From Struthidea cinerea (lineage: Eukaryota; Chordata; Aves; Passeriformes; Corcoracidae): a stretch of 64,000 nucleotides of DNA. The DNA lies in the NCBI GenBank assembly GCA_013397865.1, contig VZTI01001176.1, positions 95,000-158,999 on the forward strand. The letters are read 5' to 3'. This document shows, piece by piece, positions 47,001 to 60,185 of this stretch. Within the stretch, counting starts at the first letter, position 1. Every line of letters begins with the position of its first letter. Below the pieces are notes generated by a model. The model was not told the origin of the DNA. It ran no database searches and worked only from the letters and a program-made list of their open reading frames with translations. Position numbers and translations under genes: made by a program.

Positions 47001-50000
47001 CCCTGGGAGCAAGGGTGGAACAGAGGGAAATCCAGCCTTTGTGCCTTCTCAAACACCGCAGAAACAGCACAGGACACACTGAGCCTCAAGCCCCAAATGC
47101 AAAGGACTGTGGTCAGCTTGGGCTAGATCTCAAAGTAGTTCCTTTACAAAAGACTTTAAAACAATCACTTGTTTTTTTATCTGCAGGCGTTTCGCATACC
47201 CAGTACAACCAGCTAGACATTCCCATAAAACATGAACAACAGGATTGAGAAATACGACTCACATGAAAGACTTTAGACAAACCAAACAGGTGAACAAAAG
47301 TTAAGTGAGACCCTCTTTGGCCTGATACCTCCCTTCATAGATAGACAGGCTTTTGTTTAGGTTCTTGGCATCTTGCAAGGGAATAAAACCATTATATAGG
47401 AAATCTAGAAGATTTAAAAAAAAAAACCACAACATTTTTAAACACTCCAAAGCACTGACTAGGTACAGATAACCTCACCCACATCAAAGAACGGAAACAC
47501 AGCTATGTAAAGGAACCCTTTTCATTGGAGAAAAACATTACGTTACAGTGTTTGCAAACACATCATTTTATTGAACAATAGTCCTAAATTCATCAGCTAA
47601 AGCAAGCATTTGTAAAGTACGTGGGGAAACTTCAGTGGAAGAAAAACATGAGGTGTACAAGACCTAGGGCACCTTTCCTAAATTCCCTCTGACATCTGTA
47701 AAAACTACGGTTACACCTTTTTCTTTATCTTTTTAAAAATTTATTTTATTTTTAACCAGGGCTTTGCAGACTCTATCCATTCTCCTCAAAACTCTCAGCT
47801 GGCTTTAAGCTAACGATGTGCTTATTTTTGATGAACAACAGGGGAAAGTTCTAACTAGCAGCGTTACTTGGATTTTTTCTTTTGTGCTGGTTGTTGAAAG
47901 ATAGATTGTGAATGCAGAAAAGTGAGCTATTCAAAGTCAGCTCTAGTGTGGATTCACAGATCCAGTGGGAGCAGCAAAGGCCTTTTAACAAATCCTGCAA
48001 CATCCTATACAAAAGTTGAGAAGATAAATAAAGCTAACAATGTAATTTAATGGAAAAAGAACACATGCCACGTCTACCACCATCAGGAAACACAGGTTCA
48101 GAAACTCTGTGCCTTCCTTCCCTATATGTAATAAACTAGGTTATCCATAAAAAGGAAGGCTTTGGAAGTCTTGAATGGCTTTGTAACCCAAAAACTGGCA
48201 TATACCTTAGTGTGAAGGTCTCACAGATAATTTTTCCTGAACTTTGGAGTCTGATTGCTCAGAACAGGATGCTTTTCCTGGAAACTGTTGGTTTAATTCC
48301 AGTTTGGGCAGCAGCTGTCATCTGGCTTTGGCAGTTCAGCCACTGCTGCCTACCAGGGGAGATGTCCTGGCAGAGAAGGGGACACCATCCAGAAGTTAAA
48401 TGGAGCTGAGTTCTGGGGGAACCTCCACAATAACCCAGAACCTCAGCATTGCCCCTGTTGTACATTACAGCCCATCACAAAGGCTGCATGGATTCTCCTG
48501 CTAAGCCCCATCAGATGGTCACAAGAAGGTGAGGCCATTTTAGAAAAGAAAATGTATAGAAAACACACCAAATGTACACAGAGAGATGAGAATCAAGTGC
48601 ACATAGAGACATGAGAGTCATTCCTTGTCTCAAGGTATCTCTCCTGGTCATACGCAGTTAGTGGGAGCTTTGCTAAGTGAGTGATGTGTGGAAGCACTTC
48701 TGGTTTCCTGATCTGGCATAAATAGTACATTAAATAGTAGCAAAACAGCCTTTCCTTGATTACAGAGCTGATATGTGATCCAATGTGGTGAAATTCTGTC
48801 ATAGTATAAATCTGACTGAATATTCCTGAATTTTGACTTAGATTGGCTTAAATATTTTCAAGAAATGGCCAGATTTTGATGAGCTGTAAAGTACCAAGCC
48901 CTTGAGCATTTCTGGGTGTTGTGTGAAAGACTTGTTTTGACTTCAAATTTCCATATTTGTGTTCCTGAGATGATATAAAGTAGTCAAAAAATCCTACAGA
49001 AGAGGTAGCCAAATGTTCGCCTTGTTAGAAATAAACCCTCACTGTCTGTCCGCCTTCCACAGAGCAAGAGGTTTGAGATAAAAGATAAAAGCTCTGGATC
49101 TCAGAGCTGCCCAGGTACCATTGTAAACCTGTGGTTCCACAGGTCTTTTTTTCAGTAGCACTGCAAACATAAGCATTTTATCCCACTTTTTAAAATCTCT
49201 GGTGCTAGTTTCCAGTCCTCAGAGAAAATCTCAGGTTTGCAGGCATAACTGATGGGACTGTGTGGTTGTGGGAATGAGTACCTAAGCATATCTATGAAGA
49301 AAGAAGAGGTGAAATTAAAAATAGGTACAATTCAAAATTTCTGTTGCACTGGAGCTGCACAGGGTTGAGTTAGTATGTAGGAAAACATACAGTTCAACTT
49401 TCTCTGTTTAAGTTAATTCTATCTTGCAAATGAATTTCAAAACTTTACTGGAAATAAAATTCTTACCCAGGCATATAGTAGACTGGTGGAATAATACTAA
49501 TCCCCATCTCATTCTCTGATATTATTGAACAATGGGTCTTTTGTCTGATATTAGGATATTTAAGGAAGCTCATATATTAAGAGAAATCTGTTGAAAACGA
49601 TGATGAGAGATACATAATGCAGGTCTTCAGCTTCACTAGCACCAGAACCTGCAGATTCCTAAGAGCAACATGAAGTGCAGACATTTGGTCTCTGACTTGT
49701 ATAAGCTCATGGAAAAGCCTTGCCTAGGTTTTTCAAATTAAAAGCCTCCCCTGCTTCCTAAGGAGACATCTGAAGGATGCATTTGAATGAAAACCTGGAA
49801 ACATGTTTCAGCCCATCTCTCCTACATTGTGAAATCCAGCATTTACTAGCGCATTTGGCATCATTAGCAAGTCTTTTATGTACACAAAGCCTTTGGAAGC
49901 CAGTGCAGTACTAGTTCTAGTCCAAGACTTCAAAGCAAGACCATAGTGACATGCACGGGAAGCACACCCAAATATAAACAGTCATGGGTAAACACAGGAA

Positions 50001-53000
50001 AACACTTCAGTTTTCTAATATTCCACTGCATGTGCAAGAACCAGCAGATGCATTTATTATCTAATTGGGATGAGATAACATGGATGTTCCTGAGTCTACT
50101 TTAGTGGTAATTTCAAATTCAGCATGCATAGAGGCAGAAAAAGGTCACAAACTGCAACTTTCATTTATTTGTCATGGAGTAAAGGCCTGTAGAACAGAAC
50201 AGCAAGATCTACAATACCTGAAGATTACAAGCAGTGAAGGAATGGACTCACTGAAGCAGGCCTAAGGAAGCACAAACATTGCGTCTTCTACCAGCAAAGC
50301 CTCTGCTTGCCCAAGAGACTTTCAACTCTGAAACTGCTGAGCTTGCTCCTGCCATCCTGATTGTGTATGACCCCTAAAGAGGATATACAGCTGCTTGGTC
50401 AGTTCTGGAGGAGATAAACAGGGATCATTCTCTTTTTCCTTTTTTTTTCCTTGCAAACCTTTTCCCACTGAGTGGCTCTGACCACTGACACGAGTTTCCT
50501 GAATCCTCTGCTCTTCAGCAGATGGGGGTCGTAGCTTTTGTACAGTTTCACAAATTCTGAGTAATTTCCAACCACCTTCTCTTGAGCTGAAAATGAAGAG
50601 ATTAGGAAGCAGGGCACTCTCTGCCTCTCAGGAATTTGGAGTAGGATTTACGTCTATAGAAATCTCTCCCTGTAATGCCACCATTAGTGGGGACCTCCAA
50701 AATTAACGCATGGTTAAAAACCCAAACTACGTGAATTTGGGTGAAAGTAGCAATGCTACTGGGATCAGCAGCACACAAAAATATACACACTGTGTATTTT
50801 TGCCGTGACAGGCACAGAGAGAAATGGATAGTTTACTCATTGACCTGGTGCAGCTGGTCAGACTAGTAATGATTGCTTTGGAAAACAGCTCTCATTCCTG
50901 CCTTTTCTGCCACATACAGGTTGTGCTCTCCTACACTAAAAGCCAACACAAAGAACTCTCCAAAGCAGTGGCAAGCAATATTGTGCCTCTTACACAACCT
51001 GGGTGGTTTAAGTATGAAAAGTGAGGAGCTGCTGGCACACTGCCGTGCTATCAGAGGAGAAAGTGGAGTTAAAGGATTTTCTGAAGGGCAAGGAGTTGTG
51101 TGGCAACATGCAGCACACGTGACCTGCCAACAGAAGCAGTGGCACAGACACGCACCAGGCATGGGGACAAAAATGGAGAACAGGGACAATAGCAGGAAGC
51201 CAGGACAGCCCTTGCAGCAGAAAAAGGGGAAAAAAATTGCATTCATCAAGTACCTCTGTAGATTTGCTTTGTGAGAATGTGAAACAAAGGGAAATGCTTT
51301 GATGCTCAGCTTTCAGGATCACTAAAAACTTCCTGGGAATCACTGTAATTGTTATCCCCATGTCCCAGTCAATTAATGCTCTGCCTTCTCTTCACATTAG
51401 AAAGGAGTGGTTTGCTAGTTTTGTGGCAAAAAAAGAGAGGAGGCATGTCAATACAAATGATGCACAAAAAAATGCAGCTGAAAGTCCAGTAGTGATTATT
51501 ACTGTTAGGCGCATTTCAAGGTTTCAGTTAATAACAAGCATCATTGCAGCGACTCCTACCAAACTAGCAAAGTCCTTAATCTCATAAATGTGTGCATAAG
51601 TGCATGCATGTCTGTCTGTCATGTTTTAAGAAATGCATAAGCGATTTTAACAGTTTTCAAGGATATGACTATACTTTTGATTATGCCAGCATTGTACTGC
51701 TCATGACATGAGAGCAAAAGTGCAAGTGCAAAAAAAAAGGCTACAACGCCACAGCATGAAAATACCTTTCTTGGTTAGCTAGTAGGGTCTCTACCCAAAC
51801 AAAATTTAAAAAAAGAGAAAGGCTAGCAGGGACTTTTTGTGGTTGTTACTTTGAGAACAGTAATGCATGACTTGAGAAATCTGATGATTAATAACTTTGC
51901 TCTTAAGAAAAACTTGAAAAATGAGGTCAGATACAGTTCGAACTGGTTAAGATTCCCCAAGAGTAAAGTTACAAACACAAATAACCCCAAGACCAAATAT
52001 ATTATTAATTGCCTATCCGAGAGCTAAAGGGCACATAGTAAATGAAGATAATGAAAAACTGTAATAAATACACAGCAGTAATTTATCATTTTTGTGGGCG
52101 GGGGGGAGTGGACCAGAAGGAGTAGGGACTCTATCTTTGCATATACCATTATTAGAGATACTCCATTAAAATATACTAATCTTCCTTATTCTAACAAGAA
52201 ATGCCAGAATAAGACTCCACTCTGACGGTGATACCCATTCAATACAAGAATCTGTACCAAAGAAGAATACTTTCAATATTCTTTTGCTCTGTATCAAAAC
52301 CAGTCTGGTTTGTTAGCTCTCTCTGGTTTGTTACAAGCTTGGGGAACCTAACAACAGATACACATTTGATGCAACATCTCTTCAGAAATTTGACATAGTT
52401 GACTGTATCTAACACAAGAAGAAACAGGGATTATTTCCTTAATACTGTTATTCATCAACGATGGTAATTTAAACTAACATTTAAATGTAATTTGAACTTA
52501 CATTTTATTGCCTTTAATTTGTGAAATTGAGCTAGAATCAAGCCAAACTGAGTTTGTCTGATAGTTGATGATAAATCTGTTATCTTTCAAAATCAAACAC
52601 CATATTATACTTATTTAGATCTACTTATACTTTCCTAAGTCATGAAAAAAGATGTTTTTTGTTTACACTCGCATCTATTTTATATAACTATAACATTGGT
52701 GATGAAAAAATTTGTACAAGCCCTAGACATATTTGGAGAGCAAATTTAGCATCCTTATTTTTGATAAAAATCTAATAAGTAATTATTTTACATTGGTGAA
52801 GGATTACTGATCCTGGACTTTTTATATTTACATATTTTAAAGGATCCCTGGAGCAGGATTACTGCTCTTAATAGACCCAAAAGTATCATGTCTGTAATGT
52901 TTTAAGTGGAAGCCTGGAGCTATACTCAAATGAAGACACAACTGATTCCACTTTTCAGGCTAGAGATAAGGTGATAGTTCAAAAAACACAAGTGATGAAA

Positions 53001-53270
53001 GGGGAACGAAAATCACTTTCTTTGTAGTCTGAACAGGGTGGCAGGTAAGTTTTGTTTCAGGAGACAGTAAACAAAGGAAGGGCCTCCAGAAAAATGAGTG
53101 TGAGGAAGATAAAGGTGCGCATTCATCCCTGAGTCTCAACTAGGCTTTGAAGCAGGACCGATGGAGTCCCTGTGTTTCCCTAGGCACATTAGCTCCGGCA
53201 GGGAAACTGGAAAAAAACTAGTTGCCCTGACTTTAAAAAAAGTGCAGATATAAGGCGATCTTCAGAAGCA
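47001..53270. other. Non-coding, nothing recognised
   Basis: AT-rich for most of its length. GC-richer frames at 50863-51361 are open on both strands without motifs. A 17-base interval at 53028-53044 is bounded by an acceptor and a very strong donor. A short G-run lies near 52098-52107. Confidence 0.45.
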
Positions 53271-53855
53271 GTGCAAATCCTTCACAACAGTGTCAAATGT
53301 AGGTCCACTTTTTTTCCCTTTCTTATTTTCAAATGCCAGCATTTCAATGCCCAAATTGTATGTGTGTGCATGCAGTTATCAGGATGCAACAACACCAGAT
53401 TTACACCTCAAGATCCACCTGTTTCCAGCTTAAGATTCTTGCCTGAAAGGTATCAGAAGTCAGGAAGAAAAGATGCCAAACCCACTGGATCTTCAGTTTC
53501 CTACTTAAACACAAACATCCACAAGAGTTTCCCAATATTTTACAGTCATCAGGATCTTGGGCAGGCAGACACGGGAAAGTCCTTGAACCCCTCCAGAGTG
53601 GCATATATGCAGCTGCAACCTCCTTTCATCATCTCCTCTCCCAAACCCGTGGTGATTCTGCCTTTTGAGGCACAGGCCGCCCAGCCTCCTATTTTCTTCC
53701 TTTTCAGTTCAAGACTTGCACAGCTCAGTAAGGACCACTCCCAGCCTGGCTGCTCTGTGGTTATCCCTTGTGACCATGTCCTGTTTCCACCTCATCGAGT
53801 AACTAAACAAATAAACATGTTCACAGTGACACATGCTAAAAGTTCACCCTTTTGA
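53271..53855 (+). CDS. Longest non-repeat open frame (194 codons), probably non-coding
   Basis: This is the longest frame in the window outside the CR1 antisense. The translation has no recognisable domain, signal peptide or convincing membrane segment. It is Ser/Pro/Phe-rich in its second half, where the plus strand is C/T-rich, and such composition suppresses stop codons. It is listed because its length is somewhat unexpected for chance in DNA of this composition. I favour a fortuitous frame. Confidence 0.1.
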   Translation: MQILHNSVKCRSTFFPFLIFKCQHFNAQIVCVCMQLSGCNNTRFTPQDPPVSSLRFLPERYQKSGRKDAKPTGSSVSYLNTNIHKSFPIFYSHQDLGQADTGKSLNPSRVAYMQLQPPFIISSPKPVVILPFEAQAAQPPIFFLFSSRLAQLSKDHSQPGCSVVIPCDHVLFPPHRVTKQINMFTVTHAKSSPF

Positions 53856-56800
53856 TTAAAGGAAGGAGAGGATCTGACATTATCGCCTAGTCTGGTATGG
53901 AAAGCTTCCAGAACAAGCTCTGGGTTTGCCTCACCCATTCTTTGAAAAGGGGATTTGTCTGTCTCAATCTGACTGAAGCAATTCCTAACTGTAACAACTC
54001 TGTGTGTGGCAGGACCAACATAAATTTATTCCCAGTGAAGTGGTTGTTAATGCATCCTTTGACCATGTGATGAAATAGGCAGATAAGAGAAACTTCACCT
54101 CAGTAAGATTCTCCTACGTTTTTATCTGGATTTAAGAGCTTGTCAGGCTGACAGAACCAGCAGGCAGAAGAGCATGTGAAGGATATGACTGGAAGGTTAT
54201 ATATTCTTCAAACTGGTATGTCAATTCTCATAAGCATGGCTCTGGAGCTCTGAGGAAGCATTGAGAAAACTACTCAAAAAGACTGCTTCAGAGGCAGTGA
54301 AGTTCTGAACTCATATCTAAACCCAAACTTTGATAAACTATTGATTTGGGTATTTTCTACCCGGCCTGGAGGCCGCTTCTGTTCCACAGTTTAAATGCAC
54401 ACCTAATCAAGGAAGTTATAGTGTGACAGCCTGTGCCAGAATGCAAAGCTCTACCAGAGCTGCACACTGAACATTTATAAAAGGGAGCAAGGCAAAAAGC
54501 ACAGTATAAGTATCCAGTTATTGGGGTGCCAAACAGTTTTATATTAATTCCTTGTGCATGAATATCAAATGCTTTTAGGATCTGGCCAGTTATTTTCCAG
54601 TTTATTACAGTGCCCCACATGGTAAATGAAAAGTAATATGTCTTGGTCTAACACGTACCTAATGAGAGGGAAAAAAGATCACCATGACACTGCACAGTTT
54701 GAGGAAGAGACATGAGGACCAAAGATAATGACCTAACTAGGCAGCAAAACCTAACCAGATGGAAGTTATTGGATAAACCTGGTATGAATAAGGCCAAAAT
54801 CCTACAGAGAGCTTTGCACTTGCTTAACTTAGAGCATGTAACTTGTCTATTTGATGCCATTGTTCCCTGGGTCTACTTGCAATCCTACAACCCCGGAAGT
54901 ACAGAAGTGTTTGTTGGCACAAGTGTAGGAATGAAATCAAATGCATGTAGAGAATGTGTCACAGGATTTGGTCCTGACATAGTCCTAAAGTAAGACAAAT
55001 GAACGATTAGAAAAAAACTTCCATGAAAAAGAGCAAGGATATAGACAAAGATACGCCAGCAGGATGAACATTTTAGTAATGAAACAGACCAATATACAAG
55101 TAAGGTACAAGAAAAATTACACGCTGAATAGATAGCTAAACTTCCTTTTCTCCATAGATATATATCTATTATCATGCTACTATCATGTCCATTTATTTAA
55201 GCTGCCATTTATGTTTCCTTTGCTTAGTTGCACTATTCTGTTTGTTTAAAAATAGTGCACTAAGTAATAAAATGCTAAACCAACCTATACTGTCCCTTCC
55301 AACCATATTTATGTCTCTTCTACCTGGATTTGCACAGCTGTCATGTACTCAGTTGCTAATGACTGACAGCTGAAACTCAAAAGATTTGCTATAAATGACT
55401 ACTCAACACCGGGGCTTGGAAAACACTGTCTTAATTACTTGATAGACCTTTTACTCCTTGCAAAACAAAAAATAAATCATTTGAAAATAAATGAGTCTCT
55501 CAAAAATATCTTGTATTTTACCTGTTGTACAGTAGCGCAGACAAAGGGGAACTCTCCTGTCAAATGATCCCAGGTATTTTTCTTTAGTGTAACTTTGAGA
55601 GAAATTGGGTCCTTGTTCCTGCAGCTCCTCCTGCTGGACAAGCAGCAGAGTTGCAGGGAATAAAAGGAGAGAGCGGCTCCTCGCTCTCTGTGCTGGGAGC
55701 AATTGCCAAGACCAGTCATTTTCCCGAGATGAATGAAACGTTTCGTCCTTTAATAAAGGGACAAGCCTGAAAATATCTGCAGCCATAAAATAGTGCAGTT
55801 ATATACCACTAGTCCTTATGGAAGAAAAACTGTTGCCTTCTGGCTTGCACGCATGTTAGATACTCTCTGACAGCAAGAAAAAAATAGGGCAAAATGCAGT
55901 GATAATTACAGTGATACACACTGTCAGTACCAGTCCAGACGCTTAGTTTCACAGCACTCTGATTACTAATTGAAAAAACAACTCAAAAGTCAGCATCCAT
56001 ATTACAGCTATTGACCTTGCAGTAAATGTTACCGTGATCCGTGGGACCGCAAATGTTGATGCTTTTACCCAGTCAGCACTTTGAATCTTGTTAAGTTCCA
56101 GTTCACGACCTGCATCTAGGAAAAAACAGGATCTGAGAAGTTTGTCTCTCAATTAGCACCATGATTTCTGCTTTGTTTGAGAAACAGCAAACCCATGGAC
56201 CTTTTATTTTAACATTCAAATTAATTTTAATGGAAAGATGGTGAAAGTGCTGAGCTGCCAGTTCTGAAGGCTGGTACGTACTATTTGCCCAGAGGAAAAA
56301 AGTATCCAAAAACTAGCCTTATCTTTGACATAAGATACTAAAAAATTTTCTTCAAATTAGGTTTGTTGTTTGGAAAAAGACATATAAAGCTACTGATGCA
56401 GGAAATGTAAAACACTGCTGATAGCTCAGGTTTTCCTGTCTTACATGTCTTCCTGAGATGTTCGAATATGTAGAAACCCTCTTCATGCCTGCTAGTCCAA
56501 AGTCCTCACATAAGCACTCTTTCTGTGATAGAGCTTGCAACGCTTTTGTTCTCCAGTGTCACCACGCTAGAGAACATTACAGTCTTTACCAGGACACTGC
56601 TGGTGCATGACGAGTTTCTCTGCAGTTGGTAGTATCTTTTAGCCTATTTTTGCCTCCTTCTTCTTCACAGGTCTACAAAATCTAATTTAAATTCTAATTA
56701 AAATGGCTCCTTGACTGCATATTCATCCCACCAGAGGCACAGAAGAAAAGATATATAATGCTAACTATATAATTTTTTCTGCTGGTTTTGTTGTATTTAT

Positions 56801-57764
56801 TAACCACCCAGCACTTTAATGTTTTCATGTATTAATGAGACTTAAATAGAAAGTGTACCTGTAAAACTGCAGGGGGAGGGTGCATTTTCCAAATTTGATG
56901 TTAAAATGTTTCATACACAGCAAACTGAGGAATATATAAGTGGAATGACTCTAAATAAGACCAAGCTCTAAGTACACTTTCATTAAAAGCCCCCAGTGAA
57001 AGGCATGATACAAGTCATACACAAAGTATTTACTGGAAAAACCACCAGAGACTGACAATACATACGGCTCCCAGCTGTATGCTCCCCTCTGAATGTCTGT
57101 CCCTCTCAGTTCTGCTGGTGGAAGAAAATATATGGACATTTTCTATCATCTATGCAATACCTCCCATCTTCACTTGAACTGCCTTGCACAACAGCTCAAG
57201 TTAAGCCATCAGACTTTGTACTGATATGGCCATGGCGTGTTCAGGTGCCATTACACCAGCGATATCTGACACAGGTGATAAGAAATCCTAGGATAAGAGG
57301 TGTGGTGAAAAGGCATTAGTTCCAACCCATTTATCAAATGAACAAAGGTTTTAGGCTTAGGTTTACTTTTGTGATGGACAAATGTCATATGTCCCTACCA
57401 ACCATTGGTTATACAGAAGGCTGAGATAAATGGAGAAGCACAAGCAAGGAAAATGAGGCTGTAGGCCATTTCCCATTTGTTCTGGGTGCTACTTAAGAAA
57501 TACTGAACTTTGTCCAAAAGTCAGCCATCAACACGTAGAGCCAATGAAGTGGATGGGTAAGGACGTCTCTGGTGCAACCATGGATTCTCAGCCTAGCTTA
57601 GCATTTGAAAATACAGTGAGGACCTGCAGTACCCTATGTGAATCCACAAACATCACATACATGAAAGCACCTTTATACTGTCACACGGGGGTTTACATGC
57701 AGGGATTCCCAGTGCCATTGTGCCTCATCTTTCCCTGCTCACCAGGCTTCCCTATAGGGCCAGA
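53856..57764. other. Non-coding, nothing firm recognised
   Basis: AT-rich. Possible but unsupported exons include a plus-strand frame at 54712-54989 ending at a donor (AAA|GTAAGA) and a minus-strand interval 55633-55522 with both an acceptor and a donor. Confidence 0.4.
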
Positions 57765-58060
57765 CTACGGCAAAACCCGCCCAACAGCACTGTGAGGAGG
57801 CTCGAAGCGCCTGCGGCACTGCCCTCACTCGGGCTGTTTGGGAAGGGAGAGGGATCCAGCAGAATGCCGGGAGGTGGCAATGCCCAGCCGGGCACCGGTG
57901 GCTGCGGCCCACGCGCTCTGCCTGGGCACGGCAGGCATCTCTTACAGGGGTACAGCTCCCTGTCTGCACCCAAGCCCCCGACAGCTCCAGCGTGCCCGAG
58001 CACTTGCGGGCTGATTTACTGGGCGCATTTTGGGATGCGCTACGCTGCAGATGGTCACTT
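57765..58060. promoter_or_regulatory. CpG island without an assigned gene
   Basis: About 20 CpGs in under 300 bases, GC-rich and bounded sharply by AT-rich DNA. Open frames exist on both strands (plus 57720-58130; minus 57739-57969), but none resembles a known protein. A possible plus-strand acceptor (CATCTCTTACAG) sits at about 57950. It is best called an orphan island. Confidence 0.35.
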
Positions 58061-58736
58061 TTCCCCCAGCAGTTTGAATGAATCAGTTAACAGAGAGCTC
58101 TTGACTCCACAGCATCTCCTTAATGCCTGAGGAGTTTGCTGAACCAGCTAATGATGGTCTTTCATTTGATCCAAGGTGATATTTTTTTTCATAGCAATTG
58201 AAGAGATGCCAGTGGATCAGGAACCAGCAAAAACCCCCAGATTGGTATGAGGGGCTCAGAAAGGCTCTGATTGAATTAAGCTTAGCTAGAGAAAAGCTTA
58301 ATCACTTTTATCATATTTAAACATTATATTCCAAACACAGAAAAGTTGGATCTGCAATTTTCAATGTGGGACTGAATGAACACTAACATCAGAAACCACA
58401 TTAATTCAGTTACAGATGAAGTTTGAGCTCAGGACTTCATGGGTTGGCCCTAACTCTTTTAACCATGTGCTGTGTCTCCAATCATGGTTTCTTAACAGTG
58501 AGCAAGATCTTACCAAAGTGTGTGCTTTTCAGTTCTCCAAGATCACAGATGTCATTCATTCCTTTGATCCAACACATTCAAAGAGTAGGGGATATTTTCT
58601 TATTTGACTCCAGGGCCTGGATTCCAATGGGGAGAGATATAACACCAGAACAAGGAGAATTTGGATATGTAGCATTAATGCAATCAGATAACTAAGATTT
58701 CTGATGAAACACTGCCAAATTGACAATGTCTTCTAT

Positions 58737-58764
58737 TGAATTTATATACATGCATATAAATTCA
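58737..58764. repeat. Near-perfect AT-rich inverted repeat
   Basis: tgaatttatat and its exact reverse complement atataaattca flank a six-base loop (acatgc). This gives an 11-bp hairpin stem or cruciform. Confidence 0.9.
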
Positions 58765-60170
58765 GTGTAATATTACAGAATCTTATAGTAATGTTCAATT
58801 AAAAAAATATTCTGGCAAAGTTCAGTTTGGGAATATTGCTTTTCCTCTGGAATTCTTCTCATGTGAAGAAATAGATGGCAGTATGTTTCAATTTACTTCT
58901 TCAGTTTACTTCTATGCAGGTATCAGGATGCAGTTGCGGCCCAAGTTCTGCAAGATAAACTGGAAGAGTCTGAACACTGCCAGGAGGTAGCAGAACCATA
59001 GGAAATTCAGCACCAGAATCAGATCAGGTTTTAAGTGTTCTCTTCGCTGAAATTATAACACAAATCACTACTAGAAATCTTTCAGATGAGGAGAGTAGCC
59101 CCCTACCCCACAGATATCCTTTCCATACATTCTGGGAGCTTTCACATCATCAGGGGTTACTACCGAGCCAAAGCAGCCAAGTGTCAGAACCGAAATCTGT
59201 AAAAAGAGTATGAGATTTTTGCTGTAAGTTCTGAATGGACCATTGGACTTTATGCTGTGAACTTGCAACACAAACTTGAGAGATTAAATCTGGAAGATTT
59301 CTTAGAAGTAACCCAATGCCTGTTTAGAAGACAGTGTTCAGGTTCCTTATCGGAATATCACTGAAATTACCATTATTAATTGTCTCCCATTTTCACTGGT
59401 ACATCTAAAGTAAAAATTTGCACTAATTAAGTAGTATGAATCTGCTGGGTGAATATCCCAGGCAAAAGTAAAATACTCTTCATTTGTTCTAGAAACCTTC
59501 ATTAGTTTTTTTAACTGCCAATCACCTGAACACATAAATTAAGAAAATATGCAATTCCATGTAACAAAGACATTTTAAATTCAAACTGGGTGAGCTAATG
59601 TGGTATTTTGCCCATCCAGGGCTTCCTATGATCAATAATACACTGCTGAATCCAAGTGGGGTTGATTTGAATGAACAAGACAGGGATTTAATTAATTAGA
59701 AAAGAAAGATTAAATAATTGAGGACTCCTTCTGTAACTTAAATATAAACCTATTGGAGCTTTTGTTTCAGAAAGGAAAAAAGTTGCTTAGACTTGCATCC
59801 CTTTATTTTCCTCTCACTGATACTTCTACACATCAAGGGAAATTCAGAAGCCCATATAAACTGCTGTCAGGAAGAACAAAGTCCTCAAATTGCCATATAT
59901 CAAACAATCAGTGTTTCATTCACCTATATAAAAAGATGAGAACTCAGGGCCTTGCAGTGCTTCTATGATGATTAACAATATCACTGAAGGTTTTAACAAG
60001 TGAAAGAACAGAGGAGCAACAACCTTCCACGTCATTTTGCAAGTTAATGTTATGATATCCTTTGCCAGCATAACTGAATGAGTACTTCACAAATAATTTA
60101 ATATATGTAAAGCTTTGGTAAAAGGAGATGATGATAAATGGGAATATACTCTCAATCTTTTATTTTCTCT

Positions 60171-60185
60171 TTTTTTTTTTTTTTT
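60171..60185. repeat. Poly-T run
   Basis: Fifteen consecutive T residues. No LINE or SINE body is recognisable beside it. Confidence 0.85.

Noticed and set aside
48285..48310. Sequence resembling a tRNA B box (ggtttaattcc)
   Set aside because: No matching A box or cloverleaf could be built around it.
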